64,000 nucleotides of DNA. It comes from Rhodococcus sp. PAMC28707. Its GTDB lineage: Bacteria > Actinomycetota > Actinomycetes > Mycobacteriales > Mycobacteriaceae. Every line of letters starts with the position of its first letter. The stretch's first letter is position 1. Positions 26,849 through 35,807 of this stretch are shown in pieces. The notes under the pieces are model-generated. The model searched no databases. It saw only the letters and a program-made list of their open reading frames with translations, and was not told the DNA's origin. Position numbers and translations under genes: made by a program. The stretch lies in assembly GCF_004795915.1 (NCBI RefSeq), contig NZ_CP039253.1, positions 1,240,001 through 1,304,000 of the forward strand. The letters run 5' to 3'.

Positions 26849-27279
26849 CGAGCACCCGGGGATTCATATGCGACAGTCACAGTCCCGTTGACATGATCAC
26901 CGAGACTGTTGCGGCCGCGCACTGCCACCACAATCGTGTCGCCGTCCTTGCTGGACACCGTTCCACTCAAATGCATATCGTCTCCAGGATAGTTGGGCGC
27001 CCCGAGCCGGACCTTTATTCTTCGCACGGTCGCAGCAGGACCCGCCCACGCGCTGACGAACTGTCCCACCAGACCATTGGTGGTCAATATGTTCATGAAG
27101 ATGTCCTTCGACCCACGCGCGACCGCCTGCACCGCGTCGTGATGCACGTCTTGGAAGTCGCGCGTCGCAAGCGCACCTGCGACGATCAGCGCACGCGTGA
27201 TCGGCACGACCGACTCCGGTAGTTCCTCTCCCACTGCACAATCACTCGAGACTCGACCACTTACCGCGGGGTTGATCAT
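26845..27279 (-). CDS. chsH1: Steroid enoyl-CoA hydratase subunit ChsH1
   Basis: A 144-residue single-hotdog MaoC protein. RDFQDVHHD at residues 40-48 contains the catalytic Asp44 and His46/47. In M. tuberculosis ChsH1 pairs with ChsH2, which lacks the catalytic residues, to hydrate the C22 steroid enoyl-CoA. The ATG at 27279 overlaps the stop of the upstream acyl-CoA dehydrogenase gene (ATGA); the longer in-frame ORF reaching 27474 is rejected. Its own stop overlaps the ltp2 start. Confidence 0.87.
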   Translation of the reverse strand: MINPAVSGRVSSDCAVGEELPESVVPITRALIVAGALATRDFQDVHHDAVQAVARGSKDIFMNILTTNGLVGQFVSAWAGPAATVRRIKVRLGAPNYPGDDMHLSGTVSSKDGDTIVVAVRGRNSLGDHVNGTVTVAYESPGAR

Positions 27280-28388
27280 GCGATGACCTCGACCCCGGTC
27301 GCCAAGAGGTCGCCGAGCCGGTTCAGGTCGGACGCCGCGCCGCCCAGCGTGGCGCCGATCTGCTTGCCCCACAGCAGGTAGCGATGAATCGGGTAGTCGG
27401 TGTCCACGCCGATACCACCGTGTACATGCTGGGTTCGGTGCACGACTCGCGCTCCGGCGTCGCTGGCCCACCACTTGGCCACCAACACCGAGGTACCCGG
27501 GTCCTGCTTCGCAGACAGGAGCCCGGCTGCCTGCCAGAGGGTGACGCGCATGGCTTCGAGGTCGATATAGCAGTCGGCGAGCTGATGGGCCACCGCTTGG
27601 AACGTGGCGAGCGGTCGACCGAACTGGACTCGTTCGTTCAGATACGCAACCGCCTGCGTCACTGCACTTTCGGCGACACCCAACTGAACTGCAGCCAAAG
27701 CGATTTCGGCGTAGGACTCGATCCGACCGACCGCACTACCGTCAGCTGCACCGAGAATATCGGCGCGCGCGCCCTCGGCGGTGATATCGGCGCAGAGTTC
27801 GTGCGTCGTGGACTCGTTGTCCTGGCGGCTCACACCCTCGGAGGACGGATCCAACAGAAAGAGCGCTGGGCCCGAGGGAGTCTCGGCGGAGACCACAACT
27901 CTTGCGGCCACATGCACCGACGGGACCGCAACCTTCGATCCGGTCACGCGCCAGACGCCGTCGACCTCTGCGGCGGTCATGGACGGTGCACCGCTGCCGA
28001 AGGGACCGAAACCTTCGAGTCCGACCGTCAGAATTTTCGAGCCATCGGATGCGGCGGGGAGCCACTCGCTCTTTTGCTCCTCGGTTCCGAACTCGCCGAT
28101 GACCAACGCACTCACCAGGTGTGGCCACAGTGGGACCGGTGCAACCCGGCGCCCTTGTTCGACCAGCACGACGCAGAGTGCGGAGAAATCGAGGTCGCTT
28201 CCACCGAATTCTTCACCTACCGCGACACCGAGCACGCCGGTGCGGCCCAGCTCGTCCCACAGGTCCCGATCGATCCGATCCGTCGAGGCCTCCACGACCA
28301 CGATTCGGTCGGTGCTTGCGCGCGCTCCGAAGACATCGCCGGCAAGTTCACCGATCGTGCGCTGCTCTTCGCTGAAACTGAAATCCAT
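27276..28388 (-). CDS. chsE1: Acyl-CoA dehydrogenase subunit, ChsE1/FadE28-like
   Basis: A 370-residue acyl-CoA dehydrogenase beginning MDFSFSEEQRTIGEL. It ends with the HVHGGIGVDTDYPIHRYL segment of the C-terminal helical domain. Compared with FadE29 it is more divergent and lacks a clear EPGAGSD-type FAD loop, as expected for the non-catalytic partner of an alpha2beta2 FadE28-FadE29 enzyme. The ATG at 28388 has AGGAG five bases upstream and shares one base with the chsH2 stop (TGATG). The pair dehydrogenates the 3-carbon side chain of C22 steroid CoA. Confidence 0.83.
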   Translation of the reverse strand: MDFSFSEEQRTIGELAGDVFGARASTDRIVVVEASTDRIDRDLWDELGRTGVLGVAVGEEFGGSDLDFSALCVVLVEQGRRVAPVPLWPHLVSALVIGEFGTEEQKSEWLPAASDGSKILTVGLEGFGPFGSGAPSMTAAEVDGVWRVTGSKVAVPSVHVAARVVVSAETPSGPALFLLDPSSEGVSRQDNESTTHELCADITAEGARADILGAADGSAVGRIESYAEIALAAVQLGVAESAVTQAVAYLNERVQFGRPLATFQAVAHQLADCYIDLEAMRVTLWQAAGLLSAKQDPGTSVLVAKWWASDAGARVVHRTQHVHGGIGVDTDYPIHRYLLWGKQIGATLGGAASDLNRLGDLLATGVEVIA

Positions 28389-29311
28389 CAGTGCTCCTGA
28401 GATGAAATAGGCCGGAAGGCAGGCAAAGTCAGATCCGAGTCGGCGTCGATCCAGGTCAACTCGACGGCCATGTCGATGGTGACGTCCGCAGGCTCGATGC
28501 CGGTCATATTGGCGACCAAGCGAGTGCCCTCCTCGAGTTCGATGACAGCGACGATCAACGGATAATCGAAGGCATCGATCTGTGGGTGGTGGTTTACGAC
28601 GAAGCTGTACACATGACCGCGCCCTGACGCGTCCACGGTGTCCCAGTCGGTGGATTGGCACTGTCCACACATCGGACCGGTCGGATGTCGAAGCACACCG
28701 CAGGACGCGCAACGCTGTATCACCAACCGGTGTTCGAGGGCGGCTGCGAACCAGAACGCATTGTCGTCGTTCAGCGCCGGACGGGGTCGCAGGGTGCGAG
28801 CAACTGCTTTCTGAGCCGGCCGGTACCGCAACGTACGCCACCGCTGTGTGCCGACGACCAAGTCGTCGGTATCGCGATACGTCTTGAGCGTGGTGATGAA
28901 ATGCCCGACGCCGAGCCCGGTCTTCTTCTCCTCGGAAATTGCTTCGACAACTTCCGACACCTGAAGATGGTCACCTGGACGTAGCTCTCGGAAGAACTCC
29001 ATATCGGAATCGGTGGCGACCACCGAGGTGAATCCGGCGTCGTCGAGGATCGCGATCAGTTCGGTCCAGGTCGGCGAAGGGTCGACTCCGGACATCTTGT
29101 CCGTGTAGGACTTCATCGTCCACACCTGGAGCATGGCGGCGGGTGCAACCGAACCGTCGGCATGCTTGGGATCCCCAACCGCCGAGTCCCCGCCCCCCAT
29201 GACCTCCGTCCAATGTCTGATCATCGGCGCATTCACCGGGTCCGGTCCGAGTGTCGGTGGGACCAGTACCGCGCCCTCGAATTCGCGCAGGCGCGCGCTC
29301 ACCTCGGTCAT
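28388..29311 (-). CDS. chsH2: MaoC-DUF35 fusion, ChsH2-like
   Basis: A 307-residue fusion (M. tuberculosis ChsH2 is about 311). Residues 1-165 are a MaoC hotdog; residues about 185-307 are DUF35, with a rubredoxin-like zinc ribbon formed by Cys201, Cys204, Cys215 and Cys218 followed by an OB fold. The MaoC half pairs with ChsH1 for hydration and the DUF35 half pairs with Ltp2 for the retro-aldol step, allowing transfer of the unstable intermediate. The ATG at 29311 overlaps the stop of the chsE2 gene. Confidence 0.88.
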   Translation of the reverse strand: MTEVSARLREFEGAVLVPPTLGPDPVNAPMIRHWTEVMGGGDSAVGDPKHADGSVAPAAMLQVWTMKSYTDKMSGVDPSPTWTELIAILDDAGFTSVVATDSDMEFFRELRPGDHLQVSEVVEAISEEKKTGLGVGHFITTLKTYRDTDDLVVGTQRWRTLRYRPAQKAVARTLRPRPALNDDNAFWFAAALEHRLVIQRCASCGVLRHPTGPMCGQCQSTDWDTVDASGRGHVYSFVVNHHPQIDAFDYPLIVAVIELEEGTRLVANMTGIEPADVTIDMAVELTWIDADSDLTLPAFRPISSQEH

Positions 29312-30474
29312 GCGTTCCTCTTGGCGCGAACCAGGCCGAGGCCCATCGTGCCGACCATGTCGCGCAGGACTTCGTTGACCCCACCGCCGAAGGTGTTCAC
29401 GACGGATTGCCTGGAAATTTGTTCGATCTGGCCGCCGAGAACTGCACCGGGAGAACCGGGCCGGAGACGCCCCACTGCACCGAGGATGCCCTGCAGTGCG
29501 CGGTAGACCTCGATGTGCGTCTCCGTGCCGTAGGTCTTGATGGCGCCCGCGTCCGCTCCGGACAAGGTGTCCTGTGCGACGGCAGCGGCCATCTTCCAGT
29601 TCATCAGCCGCATCGCCTCGAGCTTGGCGTGGGTGCGTGCGAATTCGATACGTACCCAGGGAATCTCGAGTGCACCGTTGTCTTGCGCCCAGTCGAATAC
29701 CTGACGCCAGAGACCGAGTGTTCGGCCGCCGAGCGCGGCGAGGCCGATCCGTTCGTGATTGAGCTGCGCCGTGATGAGCTGCCAGCCTCCGTTGATCTCG
29801 CCCACCACTTCGGCGTCCGTGATACGAATATCGCTGTAGTACGTCGAGGTGACCATCAATCCACCGACGGTGTTGATGGGCGACCAGCTGAAGCCCTCGT
29901 CGTCGGTGGGCACGATGAGAATCGAGATCCCGCGATGCTTCGGAGCATCCGGGTCCGTGCGGGCTGCGAGCCACACGTAATCGGCCGTGTTGGCGCCACT
30001 GGTGAAGATCTTGTTGCCGTTGACAACCCAGTCCTCACCGTCCCGGACTGCTTTCGTCCGCAGCGACGCGAGATCGGTGCCTGCCTCGGGCTCGGTGTAG
30101 CCGATGGCGAAAACGATCTCACCCGCCAGGATGCCGGGCAGAAAGCGTTCCTTCTGCTCTTCGGTACCGAACTTCATCAGCGTCGGACCGACCGTGTTGA
30201 CGGTGACGAACGGGAACGGCAGTCCGGCCCGCTGAACCTCGTCGAAGAACACGAACTGATCCTCGGCAGAGCGTCCCTGGCCGCCGAACTCCACGGGCCA
30301 GCCGATTCCGAGCCATCCGTCTTTGCCGAGCAACCGCACTATCTCCCGAAAGTGCTCACCTCCGACACCTTGCTCTCCGGCGACGCGTCGCTTCTCCGGC
30401 GGCAGCAGCTCTGCAAAATATGTGCGTAACTCCTGTCGGAGAGCGCTCTGTTCTGGTGTTTCCTTGAGATCCAT
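29308..30474 (-). CDS. chsE2: Acyl-CoA dehydrogenase subunit, ChsE2/FadE29-like
   Basis: A 388-residue acyl-CoA dehydrogenase, one residue longer than remembered for M. tuberculosis FadE29. The FAD/substrate loop is YTEPEAGTDLASLRTKAV, and NTFGGGVNEVLRDMVG is the C-terminal signature. It should be the catalytic subunit of the ChsE1-ChsE2 heterotetramer. It starts 53 bases after the acyl-CoA ligase gene and opens a chain of six overlapping genes. In M. tuberculosis fadE28 precedes fadE29; here chsH2 separates the two and the order is reversed. Confidence 0.87.
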   Translation of the reverse strand: MDLKETPEQSALRQELRTYFAELLPPEKRRVAGEQGVGGEHFREIVRLLGKDGWLGIGWPVEFGGQGRSAEDQFVFFDEVQRAGLPFPFVTVNTVGPTLMKFGTEEQKERFLPGILAGEIVFAIGYTEPEAGTDLASLRTKAVRDGEDWVVNGNKIFTSGANTADYVWLAARTDPDAPKHRGISILIVPTDDEGFSWSPINTVGGLMVTSTYYSDIRITDAEVVGEINGGWQLITAQLNHERIGLAALGGRTLGLWRQVFDWAQDNGALEIPWVRIEFARTHAKLEAMRLMNWKMAAAVAQDTLSGADAGAIKTYGTETHIEVYRALQGILGAVGRLRPGSPGAVLGGQIEQISRQSVVNTFGGGVNEVLRDMVGTMGLGLVRAKRNA

Positions 30475-30527
30475 CTCAATACTCCTCGTGCCTGACTCCG
30501 GCGGTCACTACCAATGGGTGGATCGAC

Positions 30528-32240
30528 TCAGGCGGACAGGAACCGTCGACGCCCATAGGTGTCGAATTCCTTTTCCAACAGGTTTTTGTCTTCTTCGGTC
30601 ATCAACCGGTACTGAGGAGCCCCTCGACCCTCCCACCGGAAGATCAGGTCTTCGCAGCGCCAATTCTGCTGCTGCAGCTTGTTTTTGACAATTTTATTGG
30701 AACCTGTCACAGGCAGGTTCGCCGAAACTCGAAGAAAGCGCGGCGCCGACTTGGTTCCCAGGTCGTCCTGCGCGGTGAGGAACGATGCGAAGTCCGCGGC
30801 GTCGAAGGCTTCGACGTCGGGCACCTCCAGCGCAGCCATCACCTGATCACCCGAACGCGGGTCCGGCACCGAGTAGACGCCGGTGGCAATGACGTACGGG
30901 TAGCGCCGGCAGATGCGCTCGACCATCAGCGCCGAGGTATTCTCACCGTCGACCCGAATCCAGTCGCCCTTGCGTCCGGCGAAGTAGATGAAGCCGTCCT
31001 CGTCTATGTAGCCGAGGTCGCCCGTCCAATACCAGCCGTGCCGCAGCCGGTCCGAGACGGCGCTCTCGTTCTTGTAGTAGCCCTCGAAGGCCGACGCGCC
31101 GGCCATATCGACCATCTCACCGATGGACTCGTCTGGGTTGAGAACCCTTCCGTACTCGTCGCACCGGGCGAGCCCTTTCTTCTCACGCGTCTCAGGGTCC
31201 ACGATTGCGATGTTCTTGTGAGCGGGACGACCGAGCGCGCCCGCCGGTGCATTCGGATCCAGCGTTACCGAACCGGCGCCTTCACTCGATCCGTAACCCT
31301 CGAACAGTTCGGCACCGAATCGCCTGACGAACTCCCCCTTGTCCTCCGGGGACGCTTCGGTACCGAATCCTCTGACGAGTGTGTTGACGTGGTCGTCCTC
31401 GGACTCCGGTGTCGCCATCAAGTAGGCGAGGGCCTTCCCGACATAGGTAAAGAAGGTCGCGCCGAAGAATCGCACATCAGGCAGGAATCCCGACGCGGAG
31501 AACTTAGGGGTCAAGCACACGACTGCGCCGTTGGCGAGAGCCGGGGCCCACAGCGCCATCAGTGCATTGCCGTGAAACAACGGCATGCAGCAGTAGTCGA
31601 CGTCGTCGCGCGAATGTCCGTACTTGGCCGAGTTGGTGTAGGCGAGCCTGGCAAGTCGTCCTTGACTGCAGCGGACCGCTTTGGATGCGCCCGTCGTCCC
31701 GGAGGTGAACAGCAACAACATCAGGCTCGAACTATCGACCGACGGTGCTGCTACCGGCGCCTCTTGCATAAAACCTGCACACTTGTCGAGGTATTCGGGC
31801 TCGTCGACAACTACGAACCGATCCGGCGTCAGGCCCAGATCGAGGCTGGAAAGCATGGTCATACCGGCAGCGTCGGTGACGATCAACTGGCAGTCGACGT
31901 AGCGAATCTCGGCTTCGAGTTCCGCACCCCGCTTTGTCGGATTGATCCCGACGATCGTTCCACCGACCAGCGCCGCGCCACCGAGCCAGAACACGAATTC
32001 AGGAGTGTTCTCGAGCAGGACACCGATGTGGAACGGTCCGTCGACGCGCATCGACTCGGCGAGCGCACCGCGCGCTGCACTCTCCAGGACTACCTCGTGC
32101 CACGTCCAGTCCTGCTCGCGGGTTCGTAGTCCGTCGTGGTGATCGCCCAGTCGATCGAGAAGCATCTCCGCGATGGTCCCGCGATGCCCCTCGCCGTCCT
32201 GCACGGTGGTCTTCTTCTCGGAGGCCAAATCCTGGGTCAT
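30528..32240 (-). CDS. Acyl-CoA ligase, FadD17/steroid-CoA ligase type
   Basis: A 570-residue adenylate-forming enzyme. The P-loop is LFTSGTTGASKAV; later motifs are EGYGSSEGAG, GWYWTGDLGY and the catalytic lysine region GSNKIVKNKL. Size and sequence suggest the FadD17/FadD6-like very-long-chain and steroid side-chain ligases. By context it loads CoA onto a C22-C24 steroid carboxylate before the chsE/chsH/ltp2 steps. The ATG at 32240 overlaps the stop codon of a 39-codon ORF by four bases and has no ribosome-binding site of its own, which supports translational coupling. Exact chain-length preference is unknown. Confidence 0.83.
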   Translation of the reverse strand: MTQDLASEKKTTVQDGEGHRGTIAEMLLDRLGDHHDGLRTREQDWTWHEVVLESAARGALAESMRVDGPFHIGVLLENTPEFVFWLGGAALVGGTIVGINPTKRGAELEAEIRYVDCQLIVTDAAGMTMLSSLDLGLTPDRFVVVDEPEYLDKCAGFMQEAPVAAPSVDSSSLMLLLFTSGTTGASKAVRCSQGRLARLAYTNSAKYGHSRDDVDYCCMPLFHGNALMALWAPALANGAVVCLTPKFSASGFLPDVRFFGATFFTYVGKALAYLMATPESEDDHVNTLVRGFGTEASPEDKGEFVRRFGAELFEGYGSSEGAGSVTLDPNAPAGALGRPAHKNIAIVDPETREKKGLARCDEYGRVLNPDESIGEMVDMAGASAFEGYYKNESAVSDRLRHGWYWTGDLGYIDEDGFIYFAGRKGDWIRVDGENTSALMVERICRRYPYVIATGVYSVPDPRSGDQVMAALEVPDVEAFDAADFASFLTAQDDLGTKSAPRFLRVSANLPVTGSNKIVKNKLQQQNWRCEDLIFRWEGRGAPQYRLMTEEDKNLLEKEFDTYGRRRFLSA

Positions 32241-32356
32241 GCGCACATCTCTGTCGTCGTTGTTTCGATGATGCGGCTACGCAGCGGGATCGGCACGAAT
32301 GTGGTCGGCGCCGAACGATCGACCTGCACGGTGGGCAAGTCGAGATCTAAAGTCAT
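32237..32356 (-). CDS. 39-residue leader protein coupled to steroid-CoA ligase
   Basis: A short ORF starting ATG at 32356, with a textbook GGAGG six bases upstream. It encodes 39 residues: an acidic-hydrophobic start (MTLDLDLPTVQ), a proline-containing middle, a threonine run and a C-terminal EMCA. The stop TGA is nested in the ATGA that starts the acyl-CoA ligase gene. The strong ribosome-binding site and the coupling argue that it is translated. It has no signal peptide or membrane segment. Function unknown; it could be a coupling leader, a small subunit, or the remnant of a longer protein. Confidence 0.6.
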   Translation of the reverse strand: MTLDLDLPTVQVDRSAPTTFVPIPLRSRIIETTTTEMCA

Positions 32357-32508
32357 AACTGTCCTCCAAGTCCGATTACTCCCGTAACGTATCTGCGGAT
32401 GGTGACTGCCCGGGGGGGAGTCTCGCTCAGTGGCAACGACCGTCTGCCACTGCGTGCTTACATGCCATCTTGTGGCGGTACACCTGCCCGAGGACGAAAG
32501 GCCCTTCG

Positions 32509-34170
32509 ATGACCGCTTCTACAGATCCGCAGTTCTACCTCGATCAGGTGATCACCCGGCTCACCGGACCCGGCGGGAGGTTCGAACTGGCCGAGGAATC
32601 GGTACTGGGAACTCGCATGCCCGTGATGAAGAACCGGACGCGGGGAGTGGGCGAACTGCTGGCGGCGTCGGCGAAGTGGGGCGAGAGGGACTACCTCATC
32701 ACTGCGGACCGCAGTTTGTCCTACGCCGAACACGCCACCGCCGCCGCCGCGTTGGCGACCGCTCTGCGCGAGGACTACGGGGTGAGCAAGGGAGACCGCG
32801 TAGCAATTCTCGGCGCCAATTCGATGGAATGGGTCATTGCGTTCTGGGCCACGCAGTCGCTCGGCGCCATCACGGTCGCTTTGAACAGCTGGTGGGTTCC
32901 CCGCGAAATCGAATACGGTGTGAAGCACAGCAGGCCCAGCGTGATCATCGCCGACGCCAAACGCGCCGCAACGCTGGCCGAGATGAAGCTCGACATCCCG
33001 GTCCTGACGATGCACGAAGACCTACCGAAGATCATCGAGCAGTACCGCGGCGCCCCGCTCCCGGTCACCGCTGTCGACGAAGACGATCCCGCAGCAATCC
33101 TCTATACGAGCGGCACGAGCGGCAAGCCCAAGGGCGCCCTGCACTCACAGCGAAATATACTCGCGGTGGTCGATTACCACCGATTCAGCGACGCTATCGT
33201 CGCCGCATTCAAAGGTGTCGATTTCGATCCGTCGCTCCCGAGCGATAAAAAGTACCTACTCACCTCGCCCTTGTTCCATATCGCCAGCCTTCACAATCTC
33301 GTGATCCCTCGCCTCGCAACCGGCAGCGCGGTCGTCATGAACGAAGGCGCCTTCGACGTCGACACCATCCTCGGCCTCGTCGAACGTGAGCGAGTGACGG
33401 ACTGGGGCGCGGTGCCCACCATGGCTGCCCGTCTCGTCGAACACGGCAATCTCGACCGCTTCGATCTGAGCTCGCTGACCTCGTTCGCACTTGCGTCCGC
33501 GCCTTCGTCGATCGCGTTCAAAGAACGCTTGCGCCAAGAGGTTCCGTTCGCCAAGAACTCCCTGGTGGACAGCTACGGCCTGACCGAGTGCAGCACGGCC
33601 ATCGCCGTCGCCGCCGGGCCGGACCTCGAGCGCCATCCCGGAACCCTGGGCCGACCCATCATCACCGTCAGCCTCGAGATCCGTGATCCGTTCGGTGAAT
33701 GGCTTCCTGACGGCACCGAGGGCGAGATATGTGTACGTAGTCCCTTCGTGATGCTCGGATACTGGGAAGACGAAGCGGCAACCGAAGCCGCGATTGCACC
33801 GGGACGATGGTTGCGGACTGGAGACTTCGGGTTGATCGAGGACGGCAGACTTCGACTGACCGGCAGGCGTTCGGACCTGATCCTTCGTGGTGGAGAGAAC
33901 GTCTATCCAGTCGAGATCGAGCAGTGCCTCGACGAACACCCCGACGTGCTCGAATGCGCGGTCATCGGAACGCCGCACACCGATCTCGGCCAAGAGGTGT
34001 CCGCGGTCGTGGTTCTTCGGCCAGGCGCTGTGCTCGAGGAAAGCGAACTGCGCGAGTGGACGGCGGAGCGGTTGTCTTACTTCAAGGTACCCACCCGCTG
34101 GCGAATCACCGGAGACAGCTTGCCCCGCAACGCAACCGGGAAACTGTCGAGGCGCGACATCAGCCTGTAA
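32509..34170 (+). CDS. Acyl-CoA ligase (AMP-binding)
   Basis: A 553-residue adenylate-forming ligase. Visible motifs are the P-loop [47 protein letters not shown] and C-terminal [11 protein letters not shown] with the catalytic lysine. The ATG at 32509 lies seven bases after AAAGG. It is divergent from the other ligase and ends at a shared terminator with the opposing thioesterase gene. By position it probably activates a steroid or fatty side-chain acid, perhaps the C24 bile-acid carboxylate (a CasG-like role), but substrate cannot be read from sequence. Confidence 0.82.
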   Translation: MTASTDPQFYLDQVITRLTGPGGRFELAEESVLGTRMPVMKNRTRGVGELLAASAKWGERDYLITADRSLSYAEHATAAAALATALREDYGVSKGDRVAILGANSMEWVIAFWATQSLGAITVALNSWWVPREIEYGVKHSRPSVIIADAKRAATLAEMKLDIPVLTMHEDLPKIIEQYRGAPLPVTAVDEDDPAAILYTSGTSGKPKGALHSQRNILAVVDYHRFSDAIVAAFKGVDFDPSLPSDKKYLLTSPLFHIASLHNLVIPRLATGSAVVMNEGAFDVDTILGLVERERVTDWGAVPTMAARLVEHGNLDRFDLSSLTSFALASAPSSIAFKERLRQEVPFAKNSLVDSYGLTECSTAIAVAAGPDLERHPGTLGRPIITVSLEIRDPFGEWLPDGTEGEICVRSPFVMLGYWEDEAATEAAIAPGRWLRTGDFGLIEDGRLRLTGRRSDLILRGGENVYPVEIEQCLDEHPDVLECAVIGTPHTDLGQEVSAVVVLRPGAVLEESELREWTAERLSYFKVPTRWRITGDSLPRNATGKLSRRDISL

Positions 34171-34183
34171 GAGAAGTCACGAC

Positions 34184-34223
34184 AACGGCGTCGCACCGGG
34201 TGGGAACCCTGTGCGACGCCGTT
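34184..34223. terminator. Bidirectional terminator hairpin
   Basis: Perfect 13-bp inverted repeat AACGGCGTCGCAC (34184-34196) with its complement at 34211-34223, loop 14, followed by CGTTTTC. It separates the convergent ligase and thioesterase genes. Confidence 0.75.
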
Positions 34224-34247
34224 CGTTTTCCAGCTTGCCCACTCGGG

Positions 34248-34898
34248 TCAGCGTGGACGTGGCACCGTTTTGTCGATGAACAATGCCTCGACGGATACGC
34301 ATACCCGTCCGTCTGCGGTCCTGATATAGCCGACCGTGTTGATCTTGCGGCCATCGACTGCATCGAGCTTGGCAGTGACAGTCAGTGGCTCGAACAACGG
34401 TGTCGGGGAGTGGTAGCGAAGATTCAATTGTGCTGTCATGCCGGCTTTTCCGGCCCACGCATTGGCGACCCCGAGCGTGTGATCGAGCAGCAGTGCCGAC
34501 ACTCCTCCGTGCACGTGTCCCGGAGGACCCTGGTATGCGAGCGTCAAGACGACAGTGCCTTCGACCGATCCGTCGGACTTGCCTTCCAGCACGAGCGGAG
34601 GTGCGATCGCATTCTCGAGACCGGTCGCCGGGTCGTGCCGCGTCACGCCCTCGCCGTTCCACATGTCGATCAGTCGCTCTTCCACCGCGGGCGCATGGCT
34701 CTCCAAGTGCTGGGCCACACTGATCAGCTCCTCTGTCACCCGCTCGAGGTTCGCGTTGCCGCGATCGGTACGCAGCAGAGCATCGATCACTCGGCGTGCC
34801 GCTTGAGTGGCTCGATCGACTGCGGAATCGTTGCTGACCGAGGTCAGCACCGTACCCGAGGGACTGGTTTCATACGTGGGGTGCGAACCGGTGATCAT
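34248..34898 (-). CDS. PaaI-family hotdog thioesterase
   Basis: A 216-residue protein with a single hotdog domain in residues about 95-210. The catalytic loop is GPPGHVHGGVSALLLDHTLG (HGG motif, Asp nucleophile/base), and NLRYHSPTPLFEPLTVTAK is the typical beta-hairpin. It probably hydrolyses CoA thioesters, releasing CoA from stalled steroid intermediates. The 90-residue N-terminal helical extension is longer than in small PaaI proteins. Its ATG overlaps the end of the MaoC gene upstream (ATGA), making it the last gene of the fadA5-fadE34-maoC operon. Confidence 0.8.
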   Translation of the reverse strand: MITGSHPTYETSPSGTVLTSVSNDSAVDRATQAARRVIDALLRTDRGNANLERVTEELISVAQHLESHAPAVEERLIDMWNGEGVTRHDPATGLENAIAPPLVLEGKSDGSVEGTVVLTLAYQGPPGHVHGGVSALLLDHTLGVANAWAGKAGMTAQLNLRYHSPTPLFEPLTVTAKLDAVDGRKINTVGYIRTADGRVCVSVEALFIDKTVPRPR

Positions 34899-35767
34899 GA
34901 GACTACTTCCATGGATGCGTGGGTCAGGATGGCTTGTCCATCGCGCTCGGGAGCCCTCGTACGGAGGATCAATCGTCCGCCCTCGTCCCAGACGGCGGTC
35001 TCCAGTACTTCGCCCGGATACAACGGCCCGGCGAAACGGACCGAGAAGTTACGAACTCGGCTCGGGTCGGAGTCCAGCAGACGGTCGACCACTGTCCGGC
35101 ACACGATCCCGTAGGACGCGAGGCCGTGCAGGATGGGCCGATCGAATCCTACTGCCGCGGCGAAGCTCGGGTCTATGTGCAGAGGATTGAGGTCACCACT
35201 GAGTCGATAGAGCGCCGCTTGGTCGGGACGAGTCGAAGACTGCAAAAGATGATCCGGTTCCCGATCCGGCACGGTGTCAGTGGTGTCCGGTCCGGCCTCG
35301 CCACCGAAGCCACCCTCACCACGAGCCCAAATTTGCATCACCGTCGTGAACAGCGCACGGCCATCCATATCGGTCGCAACATGTTCGAGTTCGATCACTG
35401 CCGCCTTGCCCTTGTCCCAGATGTTCGCCACACGCGTCGTGATCTGGGCGCTGCCGGTCGTCGGTATCGGTGCATGCGCAGCCAACGATTGGCCACTGTG
35501 CAGAAGCTTGCGCAGATCCACTTCGACGCCCGGCATCTGCAGGCCTGTGCTCTTGGAGACACCCGCTGAAATACCTCCTCCAGCAACCAGAGCGAAGGTC
35601 GGCAGCACGGAGAGGTTCTTTTCGTACACCCAGCCGAGTTGACCGGGGTCGAGTGGGTTCTCTCCCGCACCGACGCCGAGGTGATAGAGGATCACATCTC
35701 GGTCGGTCCACGAGATCTCGCGCACTGTCGGCTCTGCGGACAGGGCGGTAGCGAGGTCTATAGCCAT
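34895..35767 (-). CDS. MaoC family dehydratase (double hotdog)
   Basis: A 290-residue enoyl-CoA hydratase with two hotdog repeats. The active C-terminal repeat contains LSGDLNPLHIDPSFAAAVGFDRPILHGLASYG, the hydratase-2 motif with catalytic Asp and His. It resembles Rv3538/ChsH3-type enzymes of steroid side-chain beta-oxidation. The ATG at 35767 follows GAAGGA. It comes 40 bases after the fused acyl-CoA dehydrogenase gene and would hydrate that enzyme's product. Confidence 0.87.
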   Translation of the reverse strand: MAIDLATALSAEPTVREISWTDRDVILYHLGVGAGENPLDPGQLGWVYEKNLSVLPTFALVAGGGISAGVSKSTGLQMPGVEVDLRKLLHSGQSLAAHAPIPTTGSAQITTRVANIWDKGKAAVIELEHVATDMDGRALFTTVMQIWARGEGGFGGEAGPDTTDTVPDREPDHLLQSSTRPDQAALYRLSGDLNPLHIDPSFAAAVGFDRPILHGLASYGIVCRTVVDRLLDSDPSRVRNFSVRFAGPLYPGEVLETAVWDEGGRLILRTRAPERDGQAILTHASMEVVS

Positions 35768-35807
35768 TAGGAATTCCTTCGATCTTTCGAGTGTGGTTGT
35801 CGGATGG

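Noticed and set aside
32241..32508. KstR consensus site in the divergent ligase promoter
   Set aside because: No TnnAACnnGTTnnA match was found between the two ligase genes.
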